Below are positions 1 to 4,576 of a stretch of 5,271 nt of DNA, one piece after another. The position numbers and the translations under genes were made by a program. This DNA comes from an uncultured Rhodocyclaceae bacterium. Lineage in GTDB: Bacteria > Pseudomonadota > Gammaproteobacteria > Burkholderiales > Rhodocyclaceae. Where the stretch lies: NCBI GenBank assembly GCA_903930805.1, contig CAIYZZ010000269.1, forward strand, positions 1 through 5,271, read 5' to 3'. Below the pieces are notes generated by a model. The model searched no databases. It saw only the letters and a program-made list of their open reading frames with translations, and was not told where the DNA came from. Every line of letters begins with the position of its first letter. Position 1 is the stretch's first letter.

Positions 1-416
1 AGACCCCGCTCTACGCGACGATCTGGGCGCTACTGCTCGGCTACATCGCCACCTACCTGCCCTACGGCGTCCGCCCGATGTCGAGCGCCTTCGTCCAGAT
101 CCACAGCCACCTCGAAGAATCCTCCCTGGTCTGCGGCGCAAGCCCACTCTTGACCATGCGCCGCATCATCGTGCCGCTGCTGATTCCCGGCATCGTCTCG
201 GGCTGGATCTTGATGGCCTCGATGTTCGTGCGTGAGCTGACGCTCTCGGTGGTCCTCTCTCGCCCCGGCACCGAAGTCCTCGCCGTGCAGATCCTGCGCT
301 TCAGCGAGGATGGCCTCTGGGGCAAACTCTCGGCGCTAGGCATCGTCATGATCTTCATCTCGACCGCGCTGGTAATTCTGGCAAACGTGGTCGGCAACCG
401 CTTCAAGGCGGCGTAG
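1..416 (+). CDS. ABC transporter permease, FbpB-like (probable Fe(III) uptake), C-terminal part
   Basis: The reading frame is open from the window edge (first full codon at 3) to TAG at 414-416, so only the last 137 residues are present and the start lies outside. The visible part is a hydrophobic inner-membrane protein of the binding-protein-dependent permease family. It contains the cytoplasmic EAA loop that docks the ATPase: EESSLVCGASPLLTMRRI followed by IVPLLIPG, with the conserved Gly and the I-x-P turn. After it comes RELTLSVVLSRPGTEVLAVQ and a final transmembrane helix ending in VVGNRFKAA. The RELT...SxPGxEVL stretch is typical of FbpB-type iron(III) permeases. Related thiamine, polyamine or sulfate permeases share the fold, so the substrate is less certain than the family. 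Binding-protein and ATPase genes are not in the window, and no same-strand gene follows closely, so this is probably the last gene of its unit. The GC content is visibly higher than in the genes further right. Confidence 0.88.
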   Translation, partial: TPLYATIWALLLGYIATYLPYGVRPMSSAFVQIHSHLEESSLVCGASPLLTMRRIIVPLLIPGIVSGWILMASMFVRELTLSVVLSRPGTEVLAVQILRFSEDGLWGKLSALGIVMIFISTALVILANVVGNRFKAA

Positions 417-422
417 GCGTCA

Positions 423-450
423 GGTGACTCGCCCTGCTGGTGCCGTCACC
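423..450. terminator. Possible bidirectional terminator hairpin
   Basis: GGTGAC at 423-428 is the exact reverse complement of GTCACC at 445-450, giving a 6-bp stem with a 16-nt GC-rich loop. It begins 7 bp after the permease stop codon. It also contains the stop codon of the receiver-domain remnant on the opposite strand (446-448), so it lies between two convergent 3' ends, where a shared terminator is expected. There is no T-tract on either side, so a strong intrinsic terminator is not shown. It may work with Rho or merely be a coincidental repeat. Confidence 0.35.
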
Positions 451-563
451 GCAGTCGGTGTCCAAGATTGGTCAGGGTTATCACCAGCTCACTGATGTTT
501 ACAGGTTTGGAAAAATAGGCGTCAGCGCCGATCCCCAGCCCGGCTAGCCGATCGTCCATCTCA
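446..563 (-). pseudogene. 3' remnant of a response-regulator receiver (REC) domain gene
   Basis: Read on the minus strand, the frame ending in TGA (446-448) gives DRLAGLGIGADAYFSKPVN followed by ISELVITLTNLGHRLR. This matches the last third of a receiver domain: the DRxxGL helix, the GADxY turn, the invariant Lys in the S-K-P triad of the last beta strand, and the final helix. The parts carrying the acidic pocket, the phospho-acceptor Asp and the Thr/Ser switch are absent. Upstream of about 563 the frame stays open but stops resembling the family, and the plus strand there encodes an unrelated ATP-binding fragment. I call it a 5'-truncated remnant of about 38 codons. No start codon with a ribosome site is evident, so it is not expected to be expressed. 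The protein may have ended just after the receiver domain, because the stop sits in a convergent hairpin. Confidence is good for the family and moderate for the left boundary of homology. Confidence 0.72.
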
Positions 564-565
564 AT

Positions 566-930
566 GGCTATTCGGAACTCCTGATCAATGCTGTTGAGCA
601 CGGCAATCTCATCTTTCCTATGCCGAAAAGAGCACCTTGATGAATGAAGGACGCTGGGCCGAGGAGGTTGAAACCCGCCTTCAACACCCTGACTATGCGG
701 ACCGCCGAGTCAATGTGACGCTGGAGAAAACGGCCAATGCCAACTGCGTAACAATTACAGACCAGGGAAATGGTTTTGACTGGCAGACTTATGTTGAATT
801 CAGCCCGGAGCGCGTTTTTGACCTGCATGGTAGGGGCATCGCAATGTCCAGAGTTATCAGCTTTGACAGTCTTGAATACCTGGGCAGGGGTAATAGCGTA
901 GTCACTACCGTGTTGCGGCCGAGTTCATGA
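566..930 (+). pseudogene. Truncated, frameshifted GHKL/HATPase_c ATP-binding domain (anti-sigma/SpoIIE-type regulator remnant)
   Basis: The plus strand encodes most of a Bergerat-fold ATPase domain of the HATPase_c_2 (RsbW-like) type found in response-regulator and SpoIIE-like phosphatase proteins. Frame 2 gives the N box, SELLINAVEHGNLIF (about 572-616). Frame 1 then continues with YAEKSTLMNEGRWAEEVETR (619-678), the G1 box ITDQGNGFDW, the G2 box DLHGRGIAMSR and a final NSVVTTVLRPSS, ending in TGA at 928-930. The two halves form one family-typical sequence only if a base was lost in between, for example TTTT to TTT at 614-616. As read, frame 2 stops at 638-640. A start at ATG 640 would leave about 96 residues without the N-box Glu and Asn that coordinate Mg-ATP. 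The gene is also 5'-truncated: frame 2 stops at 545-547 and the minus strand there carries a receiver remnant. An ATG 640 product could be made, but there is no good ribosome site and ATP binding would be lost. Confidence 0.75.
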
Positions 931-983
931 TGGAAGGCTTGATCGGTTTGCATCCCGGTTAAATCTATACCGTTCAATTATTA

Positions 984-1001
984 TGTAGGAAAAATCCCAC
1001 A
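984..1001. promoter_or_regulatory. Imperfect palindrome, candidate activator site
   Basis: TGTAGGA (984-990), AAAA, then TCCCACA (995-1001) forms 7-bp inverted arms with one mismatch. Its centre (about 992.5) lies some 38 bp before the start site expected from the TATAAT box at 1019-1024, and it overlaps the place of the -35 hexamer. This placement is typical for a transcription activator that replaces a weak -35. The symmetrical shape resembles sites of LuxR/NarL-type response regulators, but I cannot name the regulator. Seen: the palindrome and its spacing. Inferred: the function. Confidence 0.4.
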
Positions 1002-1024
1002 ACAAATGGCATATCACCTATAAT
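996..1024 (+). promoter_or_regulatory. Candidate sigma-70 promoter with perfect -10 and weak -35
   Basis: TATAAT at 1019-1024 is an exact -10 consensus. At the optimal 17-bp spacing the -35 position is CCCACA (996-1001), which shares only its ACA half with TTGACA. The predicted start of transcription near 1031 would leave a leader of only about 14 nt holding little more than the ribosome site of the 88-codon gene. The weak -35 and overlapping palindrome suggest activator dependence. Confidence 0.5.
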
Positions 1025-1032
1025 GGTAGCCG

Positions 1033-1040
1033 AGAGGAAG
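1033..1040 (+). promoter_or_regulatory. Ribosome binding site of the 88-codon gene
   Basis: The purine run AGAGGAAG contains the Shine-Dalgarno core AGGA (1035-1038), which ends 6 bases before ATG 1045. This supports that start codon and argues that the small gene is genuinely translated. Confidence 0.65.
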
Positions 1041-1044
1041 CGCA

Positions 1045-1311
1045 ATGAGACAGTGCGAAGCGATCAATTATCTGCAAGCCAAATCAAAGTGGGGCGATAA
1101 GGTTGGCGAGTTGGCGTCGGCTGCTTTGGTCGTGATTCAGAGCATCGACGATACCAACATGACCGACAAAGATATCCAATACCTGCACGATATCGTTCAG
1201 CATGTTTATGAAGAGGGCGGCAGGTCTATGCTCGAGGACTTACGTTACGGGGCGCGGGAGTGCGCGGTTTGCGCTGAGTTGGTCAAGCAGATCGAGGCAC
1301 TTGGAATCTAA
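1045..1311 (+). CDS. Small hypothetical protein, 88 aa, with C-terminal CxxC
   Basis: I do not recognise this family. The ORF runs from ATG 1045 to TAA 1309-1311 and is preceded by a good Shine-Dalgarno and a TATAAT box at proper distances, so it is probably real. The protein is short, soluble and rich in charged residues, with no signal peptide or membrane segment. It looks mainly alpha-helical: a first amphipathic stretch (residues about 2-36), an acidic turn IDDTNMTDKDIQ, a second helix IQYLHDIVQHVYEEGG and a C-terminal helix. A Cys pair, CAVC, lies in ARECAVCAELVKQIEALGI near the C-terminus, and another Cys is at residue 4. The pair could bind metal or form a disulfide, but two Cys alone do not prove either. 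It is monocistronic: a decayed ATPase gene lies upstream and more than 300 bp of gap follow, so context gives no role. The palindrome over its -35 suggests regulated expression. Confidence 0.65.
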   Translation: MRQCEAINYLQAKSKWGDKVGELASAALVVIQSIDDTNMTDKDIQYLHDIVQHVYEEGGRSMLEDLRYGARECAVCAELVKQIEALGI

Positions 1312-1624
1312 TCACCGTCACGAAGCTACAGCCACATAGGTGGCATGAGCGCGTGTCCAGGCAGTCGGGTGCGTACATCGTGATGATGTTCAAGTCACTG
1401 CATCAAGTGCCACGCGACTGGATAGATATTGCTCTCAGCGAGATTTGCCGAGTTCTGAAGCTGGCACTGATATAAGAGGAATGAGTGCCCCGCGGTTCGT
1501 GATATTGCGTTAAGGTATCGAGGTATGGCCGTGCGCCAATTCACCTGGGGTTCATTTCCTTCCCTGTAGTTGGTTATCAAATGAACTGGAACTCATTCAA
1601 AATAACGCAAGTCCCGCCCCGCCG
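1312..1624. other. Intergenic region, 313 bp, with mini-ORF and short repeats
   Basis: No convincing gene or RNA is visible here. It holds a 10-codon mini-ORF (1481-1513) whose first 12 bases recur at the start of the next gene, and an inverted repeat AATGA (1580-1584)/TCATT (1593-1597) about 28 bp before that gene. A plus-strand frame stays open from the preceding stop to TAA 1473-1475 with possible starts at 1380-1388, but none has a ribosome site. No clear sigma-70 or sigma-54 promoter could be assigned, although the downstream operon must be transcribed from somewhere in this gap. Confidence 0.6.
1481..1492 (+). repeat. 12-bp direct repeat, copy 1 (start of mini-ORF)
   Basis: ATGAGTGCCCCG occurs here and again at 1625-1636, exactly 144 bp (48 codons) away and in the same reading frame. 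Here it opens a 10-codon frame, MSAPRFVILR, ending at TAA 1511-1513. The purine run AAGAGGA abuts the ATG without the usual spacer, so initiation would be inefficient. Confidence 0.7.
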
Positions 1625-1636
1625 ATGAGTGCCCCG
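1625..1636 (+). repeat. 12-bp direct repeat, copy 2 (start of the GGDEF-EAL gene)
   Basis: This is the second exact copy of ATGAGTGCCCCG, encoding the first four residues (MSAP) of the GGDEF-EAL protein. The bases before this copy are C-rich rather than a Shine-Dalgarno, unlike copy 1. Confidence 0.7.
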
Positions 1637-3235
1637 ACCCTTGATCGTGTCATTGATGTCGTTGCCCGTATAGACCACAGTGGCGAGCTCGCCTTCATGT
1701 CGGAACCAGGCCTGAGTTGGTTCGGTGTGACGTCAACGGTGCAGTTGCCAACCAGTTTCTTTGATCTTCTGCACCCGGTTGAAGCTGATGCATTCCGCGA
1801 GCAGTTGGCCAGCCTGCCCGACACTTTCGTCATTGATGCACGCCTCTTGAAGGGGGGCAATGAGGTGTGGGCCAATCTCCGGGGCTACCAATTGCCGGAT
1901 GCCCGCCAATACCTCATTTGTATCCTCGACATCTCTCCCTGGAAATCCGATCAAACCGCACTGCGGCACGCTGCAGAACATGATGAGCTGACGGGCTTGC
2001 CGAACCGGACAGCGCTACGGCACGCTTTTGAAGACCTAAAACAGCAAGGCGTCTTTACCGTGGCGCTGCTGGATCTGGATGGATTCAAAAAGGTGAACGA
2101 CACCTTCGGTCACGGCATGGGGGATGCCGTACTCAAGGAAACGACCCGGCGCTTGGGCAAGCTGATGGGTGCCAACGACGTCTTGGCGCGCCTTGGCGGC
2201 GACGAATTCGTGATGCTCCTCGCCGGCGCCAATGCTACCGATGCTGGTGCCCGCCTGACCAGCGTATTACTGGCAATTGCTCGGCCTTACGATACTGCGC
2301 CTCACAATGCCTACTTGGGTGTCAGTATCGGCCTTGCGGAATATCCGCTGCATGGTGACGACTATTCGACGGTGCTGAAGAATGCCGACACCGCCATGTA
2401 TTTCTCCAAGAACGCGGGCAAGAATCGGATCACCGTGTTTACCGAGACGGCCGAAAGTGTGGACTTTTCGATCAATGCCGCCATCCATCACGGCATCCAG
2501 GAAGGTGAGTTCTATCTGGAATTTCAGCCACAATACAACATCGAACGCAGACTCGTCGGTGCCGAAGCCCTGATGCGCTGGTCTAGCCGCACATTTGGCC
2601 GCGTTCCTCCGGACAAGTTCATTCCCATTGTCGAAGAATCCGGCCTGATGCCGTTCCTCGGCAAATGGGCGCTGCGTTATGCCTGCCATCAGTTGCGCCG
2701 CTTCCATGAATTGATGCCCGACTTCGTCATGTCGATCAATGTCTCCCCGGTGCAATTCGGTGGTGAGGATTTCGACACCCTGGTGTTGGAAGTAATCGCC
2801 GAGACCGGGGTTGATTCGCATCGAGTCATCCTTGAAATCACAGAATCAACACTGATGCAAAGCCAGGAGAAGACCGAGTGTGCGCTGGCCAAACTGCGCG
2901 AACATGGGATCCGGTTCTCCATCGATGATTTTGGTACAGGGTTCTCGAGCCTTGCCTACCTCACTCGTTTGCCGGTATCCAGCATCAAGATTGATAAGGC
3001 ATTCATCCGCGCCATTGAGAACCCTTGCGAGAATTGTGTCTCTGACCAGAAGTTGGTTACTGCAATGATCGATCTGGCCCACAACATCAACCTGAAAGTC
3101 GTGGCCGAAGGCGTTGAAACCGAAGAGCAGTTCAACTTTCTGAAACAGGCGGGCTGCAATCTGATTCAAGGCTATCTTCTCGGCAAACCTGTCTCTGGGG
3201 CAGCTATTACCTCGTTATTGGAGGCCGCAGCATGA
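1625..3235 (+). CDS. PAS-like/GGDEF/EAL c-di-GMP turnover protein, 536 aa
   Basis: This is a cytoplasmic c-di-GMP enzyme with no membrane segment. Residues about 8-110 look like a PAS sensor (VVARIDHSGELAF; LICILDISPWKSDQ at the exit). The GGDEF cyclase domain covers about 116-272, opening with DELTGLPNR, then LLDLDGFKKVNDTFGHGMGD (D150, N158, D167) and an exact GGDEF at 191-195. The inhibitory RxxD site five residues before it is replaced by GAND (182-185), so product inhibition is probably lost. The EAL phosphodiesterase domain (about 280-533) keeps E314 (EALMRW), N372 (SINVSP), E404 (LEITES), D434-D435 (IDDFGTGFSS), K455 (KIDKAF), AEGVET (494-499) and Q515 (QGYLLGKP). Both domains therefore look potentially active. 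An unusual CENC pair (C468, C471) sits in the variable loop after KIDKAF. ATG 1625 is the only usual start downstream of the in-frame stop at 1511-1513 that keeps the whole PAS-like region, though it lacks a Shine-Dalgarno. The stop overlaps the next gene by 4 bp. Confidence 0.93.
   Translation: MSAPTLDRVIDVVARIDHSGELAFMSEPGLSWFGVTSTVQLPTSFFDLLHPVEADAFREQLASLPDTFVIDARLLKGGNEVWANLRGYQLPDARQYLICILDISPWKSDQTALRHAAEHDELTGLPNRTALRHAFEDLKQQGVFTVALLDLDGFKKVNDTFGHGMGDAVLKETTRRLGKLMGANDVLARLGGDEFVMLLAGANATDAGARLTSVLLAIARPYDTAPHNAYLGVSIGLAEYPLHGDDYSTVLKNADTAMYFSKNAGKNRITVFTETAESVDFSINAAIHHGIQEGEFYLEFQPQYNIERRLVGAEALMRWSSRTFGRVPPDKFIPIVEESGLMPFLGKWALRYACHQLRRFHELMPDFVMSINVSPVQFGGEDFDTLVLEVIAETGVDSHRVILEITESTLMQSQEKTECALAKLREHGIRFSIDDFGTGFSSLAYLTRLPVSSIKIDKAFIRAIENPCENCVSDQKLVTAMIDLAHNINLKVVAEGVETEEQFNFLKQAGCNLIQGYLLGKPVSGAAITSLLEAAA
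3220..3224 (+). promoter_or_regulatory. Shine-Dalgarno of the HDOD gene, inside the GGDEF-EAL gene
   Basis: GGAGG lies 7 bases before ATG 3232, within the last codons of the upstream gene. Together with the ATGA overlap it fixes the start of the HDOD gene and supports translational coupling. Confidence 0.8.
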
Positions 3236-4518
3236 TCGAGAAAACCCTCGACAAGCTGTTCGCCGCGATTCAAATTTCGCAGGGCTTGCCCGCTGTCGAA
3301 AGCAAAGTCGCGGCGCTGCTGACGACGCTCAACGAAGGACACCAAACCAACCAGGATCTGGCCTCGCAGGTGGTCGAGGACTTTGCACTGACGCAAAAGG
3401 TACTCAAGCTCGCCAATTCGCCGATGTATGCGCCATTTGCCGAAAACACCGCCTCAGTGTCTTCGGCCCTGCAGATCGTTGGTGCGGATGCGCTTTTGCA
3501 TGTTGTGCTGGGTACAAAAATGGTCGATGCCGACCAACTGGACGAGGACCCGGTTCTTGCGAAGACCCTGCTGGCCTCCGAGGTGGCGCGCAACGCATTT
3601 CCCGGCAGACTCGAAGAAGCCGCAGTCGCCGCGCTGATGTACAACCTGGGCGATCTGGTAGCCAATAAGTATCTGCCTGAGGAAGTTGTCCGCATCAACA
3701 CGCTCGTGGCTGGGGGCAGCGATGCTGATATGGCGGCACGCAAGGTCCTCGGCGCCACCGTGTCGGAACTTGGCGCTGAGGTTGCCAAGCGCTGGCAATT
3801 GCCCCATGAGATTATTTCCATCATTGATGGATCCGGCGATCAGGATCTAGTGGGGATCGCGAAGTTTTCTACCACGGTGTCGGCGTTGCTCCACGATGGC
3901 AAAGTGGAAGAAGCAGGAGCGCTTGTCGCCGTAACCGAGCTGCCGGGAACTGATAAATCCAAGCTCGCAGGTTTGATTCGTGACAAGGCAGAAATGAGTG
4001 GAGCCAAACCCCGCAAGCTGGTTGAGACGGCATCCAATGTTGTGCTGGATGATCTGCATCAGCGATTGAGTGATGAAAGAAAGAGGACCATTGAGGAATT
4101 GGCGGGTGCGATCTTTCCGACGTTCTGCAATACCCTGGGGGCGACGAGATGTCTGTTGTTCATGACCATCAAGTCGGGTGACTTTTGTATTCGTTATGGG
4201 TTCGGCAAGGGAATCGACGAGCTCAAGAGCAAGCTAAAAATAAGCGGAGAGTTCAAGCCGACTGCCTTTCATGCAGCCATCAAGAACAATGTCGATGTCT
4301 CGATCACGGATGTGGCAAAGCTCAATGCAAGTGCATTGCCCGAAGGCTATCGACAATGGTTGCCCTATGTCACGAAACTGCTGATCTTGCCGATTGCCAA
4401 CGTTCACGTGTCGGGCTTGCTCTATTGTGACTGGGAATCGGACAAAGAACTGCGGCTGGACGAACTGGAAGCAGTCAAGAATCTGCGGGATTTGTTCCTG
4501 CCCTTCTATCCGCAGTGA
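3232..4518 (+). CDS. HDOD domain protein with GAF-like C-terminal region, 428 aa
   Basis: The N-terminal part (about 15-215) is an HDOD domain. LPAVESKVAALL, then the helix VVEDFALTQKVLKLANSPMY, matches the family's conserved 'D-x-x-LT-x-x-LL-x-x-AN-S' signature. The region corresponding to the HD-type metal site reads ALMYNLGDLVANKY (134-147), with Y137-N138 where many relatives have His-Asp, so hydrolase chemistry is not expected. HDOD domains are generally seen as signalling or protein-interaction modules. After a helical linker (about 215-295) the C-terminal region (about 282-425) has the look of a GAF domain: CLLFMTIKSGDFCIRYGFG, then LILPIANVHVSGLLYCDWES and a closing helix LDELEAVKNLRDLFLPF. 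The ligand is unknown. The protein is soluble, with no signal peptide. It is translationally coupled to the GGDEF-EAL gene by ATGA (3232-3235) and the GGAGG at 3220, so the two should be made in a fixed ratio and may act together. The GAF call is weaker than the HDOD call. Confidence 0.85.
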   Translation: MIEKTLDKLFAAIQISQGLPAVESKVAALLTTLNEGHQTNQDLASQVVEDFALTQKVLKLANSPMYAPFAENTASVSSALQIVGADALLHVVLGTKMVDADQLDEDPVLAKTLLASEVARNAFPGRLEEAAVAALMYNLGDLVANKYLPEEVVRINTLVAGGSDADMAARKVLGATVSELGAEVAKRWQLPHEIISIIDGSGDQDLVGIAKFSTTVSALLHDGKVEEAGALVAVTELPGTDKSKLAGLIRDKAEMSGAKPRKLVETASNVVLDDLHQRLSDERKRTIEELAGAIFPTFCNTLGATRCLLFMTIKSGDFCIRYGFGKGIDELKSKLKISGEFKPTAFHAAIKNNVDVSITDVAKLNASALPEGYRQWLPYVTKLLILPIANVHVSGLLYCDWESDKELRLDELEAVKNLRDLFLPFYPQ

Positions 4519-4569
4519 TTAAACTCCCACGCGCTACATCGTCCCGTGAAAAGCGCTCCACTGCGGGAC
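4510..4569. terminator. Convergent intergenic inverted repeats, possible terminator
   Basis: Two overlapping inverted repeats lie between the convergent 3' ends of the HDOD gene (stop 4516-4518) and the minus-strand membrane-protein gene (stop 4577-4579). CCGCAGTG at 4510-4517 is complementary to CACTGCGG at 4559-4566, and GTCCCG at 4541-4546 is complementary to CGGGAC at 4564-4569. Both use the segment 4559-4569, so only one can form at a time. The shorter hairpin has a 17-nt loop and no following T-run, so it is not a classical intrinsic terminator. Its position suits a bidirectional transcription stop. Confidence 0.4.
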
Positions 4570-4576
4570 TGAAGGA

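Noticed and set aside
62..406. 114-codon minus-strand ORF opposite the permease
   Set aside because: It is antisense to clear permease sequence with the EAA loop. The Arg/Ser/Thr-rich translation is typical of a shadow frame.
1380..1475. Plus-strand open frame of about 31 codons (starts at 1380, 1383 or 1386, stop 1473-1475) in the intergenic gap
   Set aside because: The translation is hydrophobic-amphipathic and looks superficially plausible, but no Shine-Dalgarno precedes any start and no family is recognisable.
1395..1580. 61-codon minus-strand ORF in the intergenic gap
   Set aside because: No ribosome site, no recognisable motif, and it spans the repeat region. The length is within chance expectation.
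1561..1603. Possible sigma-70 promoter (TTGGTT at 1570 with downstream AT-rich bases)
   Set aside because: At 16-18 bp spacing there is no acceptable -10 hexamer. The nearest AT-rich hexamer requires a 22-bp spacer.
2267..2821. 184-codon minus-strand ORF inside the GGDEF-EAL gene
   Set aside because: It lies wholly within strongly conserved GGDEF/EAL coding sequence on the other strand and shows no family features of its own.
3270..3824. 184-codon minus-strand ORF inside the HDOD gene
   Set aside because: It is the antisense shadow of the HDOD domain. Its composition is dominated by Ser, Ala and Arg, as expected from reversed GC-rich codons.
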